Below are positions 9,237-18,751 of a stretch of 46,470 nt of DNA, in pieces. Each line of letters starts with the position of its first letter. The stretch's first letter is position 1. This DNA is from Sulfurovum sp. GTDB taxonomy: Bacteria > Campylobacterota > Campylobacteria > Campylobacterales > Sulfurovaceae. The translations under genes were made by a program, and so were the position numbers. The stretch lies in the NCBI GenBank assembly GCA_027019175.1, contig JALUXB010000005.1, positions 1 to 46,470 of the forward strand, given 5' to 3'. The notes under the pieces were generated by a model. That model saw only the letters and a program-made list of their open reading frames with translations. It was not told the DNA's origin and made no database searches.

Positions 9237-10230
9237 GTTGTCTGCTCCATATCATCAAGTCTACACCTACGCTTTCCTGGTGCAAAAATGCCAAATTCAT
9301 GTCGATATTATAGGATAATTCATTGGTAGAGAGCTTAGGGGTTTGATAGAACAGCATCCAGTCGATGCGATCTTTCAAAGCTTTCAGCATGCCTTCTCCT
9401 CCTTCGACCAGTACAAAAGAGGGCTGCCTTAAAAAATCGAGCCGATCGCTGATATCTACCGTTCTTTGAGGGACAGCAAAAAGCGGTATCGTGTTGTCAA
9501 ACCTTTTCTCTTGGCTATAGATGGTAATATCAGGTGCAACCTCTCCCGTAAAACGGCAATCGAGTGTGGGGCGGTCTGTACGTACCGTATTGCCCCCTAT
9601 AAGCAGCCTGTCACATACGCCTCTTAACCGATGTACATGCTGTAAAGACTCCTGTGAGCTCAAATATCCGCCGCCAATCCGTCCATTGGTTGTCTGTGCA
9701 AGTTTGAACAAAACAAAGGCTCTCTTCTGCCAGATAAGAAAAGGCTCTATCAAAGCTTTGCAGGCATCTTCAAGCACCTCCACTCTGACTTTAATACTAT
9801 GCTTTGCAACTATTTGTGCTCCGTTATCATGCCCTTTGACGGGATCTTTGGTACCAATAATCACCTCTTTCACTCCAAGCTGTGACAGTAGCGATGCACA
9901 AGAGGGAGTCTTGCCGCTGTGCGCACAAGGTTCAAGTGTCACATAGATACTGCACTGGGAGAAAAACCCTTTGGGAAGGTTTAGAAGAAAAGCATGTGCC
10001 TTTTGGGCATCAAATCTGTCAAAATAGATGGTTGTCTTGGAGAGTGTTTCATAGGCAGAAAGTAGTGCCAACACTTCAGCATGGGAAGTACCCGCCTTTT
10101 GGTGAGCTTCTACGGCAAGGATAGCACCGTTTTGCACTACAACAGCGCCAACGGCCGGATTGGGGTAAGTTAGAAGCTGGTATTTCCACGCTTCATCGAG
10201 GGCAAGCTGCATGCAGAATGCATCATCCAT
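9226..10230 (-). CDS. ribD: Riboflavin biosynthesis deaminase/reductase RibD
   Basis: 334 aa bifunctional enzyme of riboflavin synthesis, first deaminating the pyrimidine and then reducing the ribose. The zinc deaminase domain (1-145) has YPNPAVGAVVV, HAEVLAL (catalytic His and Glu) and PCAHSGKTPSC (zinc cysteines). The NADPH reductase domain has KLAQTTNGRIGG, HRLRGVCDRLLIGGNTVRTDRPTLDCR and LVEGGEGML. It is a little shorter than the usual 360-370 aa, mainly in the reductase part. It starts 14 bases after rimP and overlaps ubiE. Confidence 0.96.
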   Translation of the reverse strand: MDDAFCMQLALDEAWKYQLLTYPNPAVGAVVVQNGAILAVEAHQKAGTSHAEVLALLSAYETLSKTTIYFDRFDAQKAHAFLLNLPKGFFSQCSIYVTLEPCAHSGKTPSCASLLSQLGVKEVIIGTKDPVKGHDNGAQIVAKHSIKVRVEVLEDACKALIEPFLIWQKRAFVLFKLAQTTNGRIGGGYLSSQESLQHVHRLRGVCDRLLIGGNTVRTDRPTLDCRFTGEVAPDITIYSQEKRFDNTIPLFAVPQRTVDISDRLDFLRQPSFVLVEGGEGMLKALKDRIDWMLFYQTPKLSTNELSYNIDMNLAFLHQESVGVDLMIWSRQLGN

Positions 10231-10244
10231 GCAGACACCTTTTC

Positions 10245-10673
10245 TTAAAACTCGAAATAGGTCTTGACTGTACCCAGTTCGTTGTACTTAAAGGCTTGAT
10301 CGCCCTCTTTGGTCTCGACAACGATCCCCTCGTCATCCGCCGCTTTGAGTGTACCTTTGAGTTTCTCTCCGCCAAGCACCTTCACCTTGACTTTATCACC
10401 GACTGACTGTTTAAAATGTGCCGGTTTTGTCAATTTGCGTTCAATACCCGGTGAGCTGACCTCCAGACGGTATTGTCCGTGCATCGGAGGATTGACATCG
10501 AGAAAAGGGGAGAGTTCGCTGGAGATATCCGCGCACAAATCGAGTGATACACCGCCCTCTTTGGTAATAGAGACACGGTAGATCTTTTCATCGAATTCTG
10601 TGACGGTCTCAATGTCATAAAGTGACGCGCCGTTGGCTTCTACGATCTTGCCGATCTGCTCTTCAAGATTCAT
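10245..10673 (-). CDS. rimP: Ribosome maturation factor RimP
   Basis: 142 aa factor needed for 30S subunit maturation. The sequence has the RimP pattern: EEQIGKIVEANGASLYDIE, then the ADISSELSPFLD helix and YRLEVSSPGIERKLTKPAHF (the most conserved block), and a C-terminal SH3-like barrel with KVKVLGGEKLKGTL. The second of two adjacent ATGs (10673) is chosen since GGGAG lies seven bases before it. The gene overlaps the rbfA end by 11 bases, consistent with joint expression of ribosome assembly factors. Confidence 0.94.
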   Translation of the reverse strand: MNLEEQIGKIVEANGASLYDIETVTEFDEKIYRVSITKEGGVSLDLCADISSELSPFLDVNPPMHGQYRLEVSSPGIERKLTKPAHFKQSVGDKVKVKVLGGEKLKGTLKAADDEGIVVETKEGDQAFKYNELGTVKTYFEF

Positions 10674-11043
10674 CATTCTCTCCCTCATCACTTTTTCTTT
10701 TTGCAATCTGCTTGAAAAGTTCTTCCATACGGCTCTGCTTTTCAAGCTGTTCGTCAAATTCGAATGTAAAACGCGGTGCTTTGAACCAGCCCTCGTTCTG
10801 TTTGCAGTAGTTCTGGATATAGCCTGCAACCGAGCGTAACTGACGCAGTGCTTCACGCTGCTCTGCTTCGGTCAAAAAAGATTTGTCCAGATAGACTTTT
10901 GCATCGCTTCTCCCTCTGGAACAAACCACTTCGGTTACCAACAGGGAATTTATGCGGCTGTCATCCAATGTCGCCAGCGCTTCAGGGATAATCTCTCGAA
11001 GTACCGACTCAGTACGCTTGCGTTTGATCTCTTCAGGTGTCAT
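10663..11043 (-). CDS. rbfA: Ribosome-binding factor A
   Basis: 126 aa cold-shock and 16S rRNA maturation factor that binds the 30S subunit. Conserved parts are IKRKRTESVLREIIPEAL at the N-terminus and a KH-like fold through VYLDKSF and LRSVAGYIQ. I place the start at ATG 11043, one base after the infB stop, because MTPEEIKRKRTESVL resembles the family start; an ATG nine codons earlier inside infB is the alternative. It overlaps rimP. Order infB-rbfA-rimP fits a translation operon. Confidence 0.93.
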   Translation of the reverse strand: MTPEEIKRKRTESVLREIIPEALATLDDSRINSLLVTEVVCSRGRSDAKVYLDKSFLTEAEQREALRQLRSVAGYIQNYCKQNEGWFKAPRFTFEFDEQLEKQSRMEELFKQIAKRKSDEGENDES

Positions 11044-11044
11044 C

Positions 11045-13735
11045 TTAGAGTGTGACCTGCTCTTCGACATCTTTAAAGGTTTCGATTACATCGCCTTCTT
11101 TAATGTCGTTAAAGTTCTCAAGCATAATACCACACTCGTATCCGTTTTTAACCTCTTTTGCATCTTCATTGAAGCGTTTGAGTGATGAGATACTGCTTTC
11201 ATAGACCACCACACCGTCACGGATAAGTCTTGCCTTGGAGTTACGGGTGATGACTCCTTCTGTAACCTTACATCCGGCAATGGTTCCCACTTTGCCGACA
11301 ACAAATGTTTCACGTACTTCTGCCTGTCCGGTAACCTCTTCTTTGATAACCGGGCTCATCATACCGCCAAGGAGTGCTTTAACATCATCAAGCAAGTCAT
11401 AAATGATGGTATACGTGTTAATCTCAACACCAAGCTCTTTGGCTTTCTTCTTGACCGCACCCGTTGGTCTGACATTAAAGCCAAGCACTACGGCATGCTC
11501 ACTTGCATCGGCAAGCGTAACATCACTTTCGGTTACACCACCCACACCTTCGTGAATAATATTGACCTTGACCTCTTCGTTACGCAGCTTTTCAAGACTT
11601 CCTTTGATCGCTTCAAGCGAACCTTGTACGTCGGCTTTGATAATGACAGGCAGTGATTTCAACTGACCTTCCGCAATGAGTGCAGAGAGATCTTCAAGCG
11701 AAGCTTTGGTACTTTTGGAAAGCTGCTTGGCTCTTTCATACTCTGCACGTTTCTCGGCAAGTTCACGTACCTCTTTTTCAGAGTCCATCGCGACCATGAC
11801 TTCACCTGCACCCGGTACATCATGCAGTCCAACAACCGCAACCGGCGCACTTGGCGGCGCGTCTTTAAGGTTTTTACCTTCATCATCTTTGATAACACGT
11901 ACACGTCCATAGGTTTGTCCGACAATGACATTGTCACCCACTTTGAGCGTACCATTTTTAATGATCACATTGGCAACAGGTCCAAAACCTTTTTCAAGAG
12001 AACTTTCCACAACAATGGCTTTCGCTTTTCTGGTAGGATCCGCCTTCAGCTCCATAACTTCTGCCTGAAGAAGAATCGTTTCGAGCAGATCATCTATTCC
12101 CTCTCCGGTATGTGCAGAGACAGGGATAAACTCATACTCCCCGCCCCAGTCTGTCGCCATAACATCAATTTCGGCAAGCTGTGCCTTGACATTGTCAGGG
12201 TTGGCATTCGGCTTGTCCATCTTATTGATAGCAACGATCATCGGTACACCGGCAGCCTTGGTGTGGGCAATCGCCTCTTTGGTTTGAGGCATAACGCCGT
12301 CATCGGCCGCAACCACAATGATGACGATGTCTGTTGCCTGCGCACCACGTGCACGCATTTCTGTAAAGGCTTCGTGCCCAGGAGTATCCACAAACGTAAT
12401 TTTCTTACCGTTCTTTTCTACCTGATAGGCACCGACATGCTGCGTGATACCTCCTGCTTCCTTGTCCGCAACCTTGGCAGAACGGATCTTGTCAAGCAGG
12501 GAGGTCTTTCCATGGTCAACATGCCCCATAATGGTAATGACCGGTGGACGTTCTTCAAGGTGTTCATCAGGAACTGCATCGTAGGCAGCAACATAATCCA
12601 GCTCATCAAGCGGGTTGATTGTGGTTACTTCCACTTCAAATTCTTCGGCAAGAATCTCAATCTCATCTTTGCTGAGGAAGTCGTTTTTGGTCACCATCAT
12701 GCCCAGTGCGAAAAGTACTTTGATAACGTCACCCGCTGTTTTGCCTACTTTCTCGGCAAATTCATATACCCTTACATTTTCAGGAATCTCCACAGAGGTA
12801 ACCTGTGCACTGTTCTCCTCTTTGGTATACTTTTTACGCTTTCCGCCACGTTTCAGAGAACGGCGCTGCTGTGGACGGAAGGGCTGTCTGCCGCGTGTAT
12901 TTCCCCCACCTGCAAGTTCGCGTTTTTTGGCTTCTTCTCTGCGCTTCTGCTCCTGACGCATCATCTCTTCATAGATATTTTTGTCAGAGAAGTCAAGCAG
13001 TACGACTTCCTCTTCACCAAACCCGCTGTCAATCTCACCACTCATGCTGTCATGGTTGAAGATATCGATCTTCTTGCCGGTCTCTTTTGCCTGAGCGGGT
13101 CCTTTTTTAACTTTTTTCTTCGAAGGCGCAGGTGCAGTTACATCTCCCATGGAGATTTTCTTCGCAGCACGTCCCGGTGCAGGTTTCGCCTTTCTGACGA
13201 TTTTGATACCGCTTCTTGAAAGCGTTTTTCGTTTTGGCTGAGCAGGCGTTTCTGCCTCCTCCTCACTCTTCTTATTGACGACAGAAATACCTTTTCGCTG
13301 TTTTGGTGCAGGTTTTACTTCTGAAACTTTCTCTTCAGCTGTTTCGGTCTTTTCAGGTGTCTCTTGAGGTGCAGGAGCTACTTCCGGAGTTTCTTCTGTA
13401 TGCTCTGCAACATCTGTTTCCTCTGTTTCAGCTGCAACTTCGGCTGTTGCTTCAGAAGCTGTTTCTTTTTCCTCTGCCTCGGGAGCTGGAGCCGGTGCCT
13501 CTTCCGATACTTTCTTCTTGGTAACTGTAATTTTGCGCTTCTTCTCTCCAGGCTTTTTAAAGCCTTTGGGAAGTGTTCCGCTGATAGCATAATCTACGAG
13601 AATACCCGCATCGTCAAGGCTGATGGCACTGTTGGCCGCCTTGACATCGAAACCGAGTTCCTTGGCTTTTTCTATGAGTTCGCCGTTAGACAATCCCGCT
13701 TCTTCTGCTACTTCCTGGATTCTGACTTTATCCAT
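11045..13735 (-). CDS. infB: Translation initiation factor IF-2
   Basis: 896 aa GTPase that brings initiator tRNA to the 30S subunit. Residues 1-50 form the IF2-N domain ([23 protein letters not shown]). A long Ala/Pro/Glu/Lys-rich linker follows to about residue 310, then a second IF2-N domain. The G domain has [22 protein letters not shown] and [12 protein letters not shown], followed by domains II-IV. The ATG at 13735 overlaps the ylxR stop in a TAATG. Low-complexity linker length is variable in this family, so 896 aa is normal. Confidence 0.98.
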   Translation of the reverse strand: MDKVRIQEVAEEAGLSNGELIEKAKELGFDVKAANSAISLDDAGILVDYAISGTLPKGFKKPGEKKRKITVTKKKVSEEAPAPAPEAEEKETASEATAEVAAETEETDVAEHTEETPEVAPAPQETPEKTETAEEKVSEVKPAPKQRKGISVVNKKSEEEAETPAQPKRKTLSRSGIKIVRKAKPAPGRAAKKISMGDVTAPAPSKKKVKKGPAQAKETGKKIDIFNHDSMSGEIDSGFGEEEVVLLDFSDKNIYEEMMRQEQKRREEAKKRELAGGGNTRGRQPFRPQQRRSLKRGGKRKKYTKEENSAQVTSVEIPENVRVYEFAEKVGKTAGDVIKVLFALGMMVTKNDFLSKDEIEILAEEFEVEVTTINPLDELDYVAAYDAVPDEHLEERPPVITIMGHVDHGKTSLLDKIRSAKVADKEAGGITQHVGAYQVEKNGKKITFVDTPGHEAFTEMRARGAQATDIVIIVVAADDGVMPQTKEAIAHTKAAGVPMIVAINKMDKPNANPDNVKAQLAEIDVMATDWGGEYEFIPVSAHTGEGIDDLLETILLQAEVMELKADPTRKAKAIVVESSLEKGFGPVANVIIKNGTLKVGDNVIVGQTYGRVRVIKDDEGKNLKDAPPSAPVAVVGLHDVPGAGEVMVAMDSEKEVRELAEKRAEYERAKQLSKSTKASLEDLSALIAEGQLKSLPVIIKADVQGSLEAIKGSLEKLRNEEVKVNIIHEGVGGVTESDVTLADASEHAVVLGFNVRPTGAVKKKAKELGVEINTYTIIYDLLDDVKALLGGMMSPVIKEEVTGQAEVRETFVVGKVGTIAGCKVTEGVITRNSKARLIRDGVVVYESSISSLKRFNEDAKEVKNGYECGIMLENFNDIKEGDVIETFKDVEEQVTL

Positions 13736-14019
13736 TATTGATTTGCTCCTTCATTTGGCTGCGAGGGTTCGCATTCACCCGCTTTCGGGCGTGTTTCCGT
13801 CAACAGCTTAATGAAACGCTCTTCGTCAAGACGAAAACGTTTCACTAAACCCTTGAGCTTCTTTTCATTTCTGCTGCATATGCTACAAAGATAGATGCTC
13901 CTGCCATACCCGTTATACACGACAACATGCTTACCTTCGAGCTTCAATCTGATCAAAGTGTGTTGAGGGTGTCTGCTTCGGCACGCGATGCACATTCGTA
14001 TAGGCTGTGATTTTTTCAT
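13735..14019 (-). CDS. ylxR: YlxR/DUF448 RNA-binding family protein
   Basis: 94 aa. The DUF448 signature is visible as [20 protein letters not shown] with the CxxC, then [24 protein letters not shown]. YlxR-type proteins sit beside infB in most bacteria and are linked to RNA binding or RNase P regulation. I start at ATG 14019; the frame extends to a GTG further up without a ribosome site. A TATAAT at 14029-14024 lies only four bases before the ATG, so if used the mRNA would be almost leaderless. The stop overlaps the infB start. Confidence 0.88.
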   Translation of the reverse strand: MKKSQPIRMCIACRSRHPQHTLIRLKLEGKHVVVYNGYGRSIYLCSICSRNEKKLKGLVKRFRLDEERFIKLLTETRPKAGECEPSQPNEGANQ

Positions 14020-14051
14020 AAGTATTATACCCAAAATATTAAGCACGCGGC

Positions 14052-14933
14052 TTAACTTCCGGTGATAACTCCATTGTTGTCCAGTCCCAGCGTAAAGACA
14101 CGAAACTGGGGAAATCGCGTCTGTAACGCACTGTGAATTTTCTGCGCATCTTTTTCATAAACAAGGTTGAAAAAGGTTGAACCCGACCCGGAAAGTGTAC
14201 TCATCAAAGCACCGTGTCTGAGTGCCAGCTTCTGTACTTCAAAGAGTTCAGGCATCATTTTCATGCGACGTGCCTGATGCAGTTTGTCTTTAGATGCAAT
14301 ACGCAGCAGATCCCACGACTCACTCATAAAAAGTGCTGTCATGTACGCTGCACGCGAAAGAGAGTAGACCGTCTCTTCCTTCCGGTACATCTTCGGCAGT
14401 ACTGTACGGGAACGTGCGGTGGAAATAGTACGGTTAGGAACAACCACCACTGCACGCAAATAATCGGGCAGACGGCGCTTTTTACTGTAGACACGGTCTC
14501 CCTCGACACAGGCAACATTGAATCCGCCCATCACTGCAGGCGTGATATTGTCAGGGTGATGCTCGTAACGCAGTGCCTGGTTCAGAATCTCCCGTTTATT
14601 GTAGCGCACACCTGCTGCAGTATAGGCTGCACTCAATGCCGCAACAATAACGGCAGAAGAACTCCCAAGCCCACGGGAGATAGGAATACGGTTATGAAAT
14701 TCAAAACGAAAACTGTCGGTACGGTTGCTCAGGCGGGTGTAGTTTTCATTGAAAATATTCAAAAAAAGTGTATTCTTTTTTATTTTTGGGTTCTCCGAAC
14801 CCTCGCCGTGGGTTGATAGACTGAGAAACTTGGAGGGCTTGATAATGATTTCATTGCGCAGATCGACAGCCAGTCCGAGGGTGTCAAATCCGGGTCCGAG
14901 GTTTGCCGAAGTGGCGGGTACGCTTACAAACAT
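14052..14933 (-). CDS. thrB: Homoserine kinase
   Basis: 293 aa GHMP-family kinase that phosphorylates homoserine on the way to threonine. Motif 1 is [19 protein letters not shown] at the N-terminus, the glycine/serine ATP loop is [17 protein letters not shown] (about residues 85-101), and the C-terminal GHMP motif is [21 protein letters not shown] 14933 is preferred over a TTG six codons earlier because the family begins right before the [10 protein letters not shown] motif. It lies 14 bases after the tsaB-like gene and 32 before ylxR, an arrangement typical of Campylobacterota. Confidence 0.95.
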   Translation of the reverse strand: MFVSVPATSANLGPGFDTLGLAVDLRNEIIIKPSKFLSLSTHGEGSENPKIKKNTLFLNIFNENYTRLSNRTDSFRFEFHNRIPISRGLGSSSAVIVAALSAAYTAAGVRYNKREILNQALRYEHHPDNITPAVMGGFNVACVEGDRVYSKKRRLPDYLRAVVVVPNRTISTARSRTVLPKMYRKEETVYSLSRAAYMTALFMSESWDLLRIASKDKLHQARRMKMMPELFEVQKLALRHGALMSTLSGSGSTFFNLVYEKDAQKIHSALQTRFPQFRVFTLGLDNNGVITGS

Positions 14934-14947
14934 GGGAACTTCTTCTG

Positions 14948-15403
14948 TCAAACAGCCGGCAGCAGATATGCTGGTGTCGATTCTTCATCTACTTCGAGAT
15001 CCTGAATACTGTGTGGCAATACAAACGAGGTATCGACCGGCTCTTCAAATTTTTTTGTAATTATAGTCTCTTTTTCCTTGATAAAGTAGAGATTTCCTAT
15101 GGCCTTGACCGGTTTCCCGTCATTGAGTGCAAAAGTACTGCAGCCAAGACATTCAATACCGCGCACGATCTCGATGGTTTTGAGGGTTATGTAAGTAAGT
15201 TTGATAGCCATATAGGAACCGGGACTCCGGGTATAGATGATCTGCTTGACATCATAGACACCCATCAGTTCGTCAAGAAGCGGCAGCAGCATCTCAGATG
15301 TTTTGCGTTCACTGCTGCGCTCATCAATAAGCATACCCTCTTTGTAGACACCGATACGAAGCGGTGTCGTTGTTGCAAGTACCAAAAGGGTTATTTCAGG
15401 CAA
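14948..15403 (-). CDS. tsaB: TsaB-like tRNA threonylcarbamoyladenosine protein, divergent
   Basis: About 151 aa. It has the layout of the short, non-catalytic partner in t6A synthesis: an N-terminal strand [17 protein letters not shown], then [16 protein letters not shown] and [19 protein letters not shown], which parallels the GPGSFTGLRIG block of TsaB. It is short and poorly conserved at the C-terminus, so the assignment is moderate. No ATG exists upstream of the conserved core, so the start must be non-ATG. I chose TTG at 15403, which overlaps the lpxC stop; TTG at 15415 or 15430 are alternatives. Confidence 0.7.
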   Translation of the reverse strand: MPEITLLVLATTTPLRIGVYKEGMLIDERSSERKTSEMLLPLLDELMGVYDVKQIIYTRSPGSYMAIKLTYITLKTIEIVRGIECLGCSTFALNDGKPVKAIGNLYFIKEKETIITKKFEEPVDTSFVLPHSIQDLEVDEESTPAYLLPAV

Positions 15404-16280
15404 AACTTTTTGCAAATGCCCTGCTTTCAAGTGTTTTAACTGCTACCAGCTCATAATTTTTGCTGTCAGAGAGCAGTTTGGAAGTCAACTGGTAATTGAG
15501 GTTATGGCTGCCGGCAAACGATTCATATTTGCCCAATATATTGCGTCCGGAAACCATCATGTCACCAAGTGCATCGAGAATTTTGTGACGGGCAAATTCA
15601 TTCTCAAAACGCAGTCCTTCAGGGTTAAGCACTTTGTGGTCGTCCAGACCGATGGCATTTTGCAAACTTGCTCCCAGCGCGAGGTTCTGGCTCTGTAGAT
15701 ACTGAATATCTTTGGCAAAACCAAACGTACGTGCCCTGGCTATCTCTTCAATGAAACTGTGCGTTCCGAAAACAAAATCGTGTGACTGCTCCCCAATCAC
15801 AGGATGATCAAAGCGGATGGTAAAGTCAAATGATGCCTGATTCGCAGGAGAAAGGCGTACAAATTTTTCACCCTCTTTCACTTCGACGGTACGCTTAATG
15901 CGTATGATCTTTTTGGAAGCCTCCTGTTCAGCAATACCTGCTTCATCAAGAAGCAGACAGAAAGAGATGGCAGAACCATCCATAATAGGCATCTCGTTTC
16001 CGTTGACGACGACCCTAAGATTGTCGATACCATACGCATATATGGCAGACAGAAAATGTTCGATAGTAGAGATAAAACCCTTTTCACTGCCAATCACCGT
16101 TGCCATACGGGTGTCAATGACAGAAGAGGGGGAAAGAGGAATGGAGAGCGCAAGATCCTCTCGGTAGAAGACAATACCTGCATCTGCATCAAGCGGCTCA
16201 AGTCGAAGCTTGATCGGCTCACCCTTGTGCAACCCGATACCGACCACTTCAACCGGTTTCTGTATTGTTCGTTGACGCAT
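15396..16280 (-). CDS. lpxC: UDP-3-O-acyl-N-acetylglucosamine deacetylase
   Basis: 294 aa zinc enzyme for the committed step of lipid A synthesis. The N-terminus RQRTIQKPVEVVGIGLHKG is typical. The zinc and catalytic residues are in STIEHFLSAIYAYGIDN (His) and LNPEGLRFENEFARHKILDALGD (His and Asp), with NGNEMPIMDGSA between. Full length. It has a good promoter and AAGGAG Shine-Dalgarno, so it can be transcribed separately from the upstream M23 gene. An inverted repeat covers the promoter. Confidence 0.97.
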   Translation of the reverse strand: MRQRTIQKPVEVVGIGLHKGEPIKLRLEPLDADAGIVFYREDLALSIPLSPSSVIDTRMATVIGSEKGFISTIEHFLSAIYAYGIDNLRVVVNGNEMPIMDGSAISFCLLLDEAGIAEQEASKKIIRIKRTVEVKEGEKFVRLSPANQASFDFTIRFDHPVIGEQSHDFVFGTHSFIEEIARARTFGFAKDIQYLQSQNLALGASLQNAIGLDDHKVLNPEGLRFENEFARHKILDALGDMMVSGRNILGKYESFAGSHNLNYQLTSKLLSDSKNYELVAVKTLESRAFAKSFA

Positions 16281-16310
16281 AGGCTCTCCTTTCCAAAAAA
16301 TAGATAAAAT

Positions 16311-16339
16311 TTCACTATTATACTATAAAATATAGTGAA
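16311..16339. promoter_or_regulatory. Inverted repeat over the lpxC promoter
   Basis: TTCACTAT and ATAGTGAA, perfect eight-base arms separated by 13 bases, spanning the -10 box and the spacer of the lpxC promoter. Its position suits a repressor operator; no regulator is known to me. Confidence 0.5.
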
Positions 16340-16345
16340 TTACAA
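16317..16345 (-). promoter_or_regulatory. lpxC promoter
   Basis: On the minus strand TTGTAA (16345-16340) and TATAAT (16322-16317) with a 17-base spacer, 36 bases before the lpxC ATG. Confidence 0.75.
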
Positions 16346-16365
16346 ATTCTTTCCGGAAAAGGGCT

Positions 16366-17778
16366 TCAGTGCTTCTTTTTCGGAAACTTTCCGGGAGTCG
16401 GTTCAATAATGGCATCTGCTTCATCGAAAACATTGTCAATAAATTTTTTGATCCATTTTTTGTCAAACCACTCAATGGGGCGTACCTCAATTCCCTGTAC
16501 CAGTATACCAAAATGGAGGTGATCCCCCAGCGCAAGGCCTGTCATTCCTGTTTTGGCAATCACCTGTCCCGCACGTACCTCATCGCCTTCTTTAACCAGC
16601 AACTGTGAACAATGGCCGTAAAGGGTATAAAGTCCAAGACCATGGTCGATTAGCGGCATATTCCCGTAAATACCGTTTTCTCCGGCAAACACAACTTTTC
16701 CCGGATTGGAAGCGATGACATTGGCCATTTTTGTACTGGCCAGGTCATATCCTACATGATAGGATTCAGAGACGATATTGTCCTTGCTGCCATAATAGTA
16801 ATAGCGATGATCGCCAAAACTGGCCACTTTCTTGCCGTTTTTGAGAGGATAGAATTTTTTCATTTTCCAACTGTCGATCATTTCATCAGAAACATGCTTA
16901 CTTAATTTATGTATCAGCGCTTCATTTTTAAGGCGCATCGTTTCATTGATCGCTTTAAGCTTTTTAAGCCGGTCATGAATAGCATCATATTCAGGGTCGC
17001 TGGCAGCCAGGTCTGTGATTTTACCATCGATAAATTTATCTGTCGCACGAATTTTTGAGATTTTATACCGAGGGTTGTGATGATAGAGTGGAATGTGGGT
17101 TTCCCTGCGATTTCCCGCCATATCTGTAGCGATGATCTTTGCTTCAAAGGTATCGTCAGTAAAAGGCCAGGCGATCAAAGAAGCATAGTAGCCCTTCTTT
17201 TTATAAGGTTCCGGTTTGAAAGTATTACTGTTTGCCTTGATATAGAGCTTGTCCATATTATCATCGGAAGCCTGAAAGACCACCAGTGCACTGCCTCCTT
17301 GGTTGATCATGCGTGAATTGGCAATGATATTGACATTGGGACGCGTATAATCGACTGTAATATCGATGGTTTTACTCGCAGTGTTGCCTTCCAGCATATT
17401 CCACATACTCTTATCTGTTACTTTCACCCGAAGTGTATAGTGCTTCACTTTAGGGTCAAGCATGCTCTTTTTGGGGTATTTTACATTTATGGTATAGGTT
17501 TTGGGTGTACCGTTGATAGCACCTCGCCCCAAGATGACCGCTTTCTTACCGTCACTGAGTATCACTTCATAGCTGCGCAAGCCTGTATTGTCACGCAGGG
17601 TAATCTTGATAGGGGCTTTTTTATTCCAATAGAGATGTTTTGGTGCTTCTATTGTGGGTTTTACACGTTCAAACTCCGGAGAGTTGTAGAGATAAATCCC
17701 TCCAATACCGGCACCGATAAGCAGGAGCAGGAAAAAAAACAACCCTGCTTTACTTTTGCGTTTTATTCGTCTGGCCAT
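16366..17778 (-). CDS. M23 family metallopeptidase, membrane-anchored
   Basis: 470 aa. A short basic N-terminus (RRIKRKSK) and one membrane helix (residues 12-30) anchor it with the rest in the periplasm. The LytM/M23 domain (about 330-440) has all metal ligands: HVGYDLA and LGDHLHFG, plus GLYTLYGHCSQ. It should cut peptidoglycan cross-links or stem peptides and may help cell shape or division, as the csd M23 proteins do in Helicobacter; the exact ortholog is not clear to me. The middle part is beta-rich without a family I can name. It overlaps the nrnA-like gene by 29 bases with AGGA seven bases before its ATG. Confidence 0.9.
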   Translation of the reverse strand: MARRIKRKSKAGLFFFLLLLIGAGIGGIYLYNSPEFERVKPTIEAPKHLYWNKKAPIKITLRDNTGLRSYEVILSDGKKAVILGRGAINGTPKTYTINVKYPKKSMLDPKVKHYTLRVKVTDKSMWNMLEGNTASKTIDITVDYTRPNVNIIANSRMINQGGSALVVFQASDDNMDKLYIKANSNTFKPEPYKKKGYYASLIAWPFTDDTFEAKIIATDMAGNRRETHIPLYHHNPRYKISKIRATDKFIDGKITDLAASDPEYDAIHDRLKKLKAINETMRLKNEALIHKLSKHVSDEMIDSWKMKKFYPLKNGKKVASFGDHRYYYYGSKDNIVSESYHVGYDLASTKMANVIASNPGKVVFAGENGIYGNMPLIDHGLGLYTLYGHCSQLLVKEGDEVRAGQVIAKTGMTGLALGDHLHFGILVQGIEVRPIEWFDKKWIKKFIDNVFDEADAIIEPTPGKFPKKKH

Positions 17779-18748
17779 TGATCAATCCTAATTGCATAAT
17801 CTGTTCCAAAATTGTATCGACAATTTCTTGCATTTGTCTATCTTTCACTGTAAAACCTGCGGCAACCTTGTGTCCGCCTCCGCCAAAGTATGCTGCGACC
17901 TTCGAGACATCTGCCCCTTTGCTTCGCAGCGAAACACGTACCGTTCCATCCTTCAGTCCGATAAGCAGCACCGCTGCCTCAACGGTTGCCAAAGATCTTC
18001 CGTAGTCTACAATCCCATCCATATCCGGCATGGTTGCTCCGGTTGCATCGATATCTTCCGGAGTGATCTCCATTACCGCTACGCTGCCTTCAAAATAGAG
18101 TGAAAGTGAATGCAGTGCACGCTCAAGAATACGAAGTGATGCAAGCGAACGTCTCTGGGTAAAGTTGGTAGCAACATAGGCAGGATCCGCTCCCAGATTC
18201 ACCAGTTCACGCGCAGTTTCAAAGACTTCAGCATTCACCGAATCGGTCGTAAAGTAGCGTGTATCGGAAAGCAGTGCCGTATAGAAACAGACTGCGCTGT
18301 GGGCAGTAACCGTATAAATGTTCTCAAAAAGTCGGAATGCCACCTGTGATGCCGATGCGTAGGCAGGCAGAACAGCATTCAGCGTACCAAAATACGTATT
18401 GCTGGTGTGGTGGTCGATGTTGATAATCGGATGCCCTTCAAGTGTTACGCCAAAACGGTCAATGCTGCCGCAGTCCACACCAATCACCAGACTTTTTTCA
18501 TACTCAATTTTCTTTTTAATCTTGGAGAAATTTGGCAAAAAATCGAGATAGCGCGGCAGAGCATCTGATGCATTGACAATTTCAATCGGCTTTTTCGTAT
18601 GCGCTTTAAGAAGCGCATAGATACCAAGCCCTGTCCCCAGTGTATCGGCATCCGGGTTAAGATGGGTCACAATGGTGATATGTGATGCCGCTTCGATCAG
18701 GCCGGCTGCTTCTTTCGCCAGTACCCGCAGCGGCTGAATATCGCGCAT
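17750..18748 (-). CDS. nrnA: DHH/DHHA1 phosphoesterase, NrnA-like
   Basis: 332 aa. The DHH domain has THLNPDADTLG, VIGVDCG and NIDHHTSN (metal-binding Asp and His). The DHHA1 domain near the C-terminus has the substrate loop GGGGHKVAAGF. This matches NrnA-type oligoribonuclease/pAp phosphatase, which clears short RNA and 3'-phosphoadenosine 5'-phosphate. A c-di-AMP phosphodiesterase role is less likely since no sensor domain is present. It starts three bases after the nadC stop and overlaps the M23 gene. Confidence 0.88.
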   Translation of the reverse strand: MRDIQPLRVLAKEAAGLIEAASHITIVTHLNPDADTLGTGLGIYALLKAHTKKPIEIVNASDALPRYLDFLPNFSKIKKKIEYEKSLVIGVDCGSIDRFGVTLEGHPIINIDHHTSNTYFGTLNAVLPAYASASQVAFRLFENIYTVTAHSAVCFYTALLSDTRYFTTDSVNAEVFETARELVNLGADPAYVATNFTQRRSLASLRILERALHSLSLYFEGSVAVMEITPEDIDATGATMPDMDGIVDYGRSLATVEAAVLLIGLKDGTVRVSLRSKGADVSKVAAYFGGGGHKVAAGFTVKDRQMQEIVDTILEQIMQLGLINGQTNKTQK

Positions 18749-18751
18749 GCA

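Noticed and set aside
10674-10856. N-terminal extension of rimP by 61 codons
   Set aside because: The extension lies within rbfA in another frame and has no similarity to RimP. The two adjacent ATGs at 10676/10673 follow a Shine-Dalgarno.
11822-13219. Long open frame on the plus strand opposite infB (465 codons)
   Set aside because: It is the complement of the highly conserved infB frame, has no recognisable domain and a Phe/Cys/His-rich composition typical of an antisense shadow.
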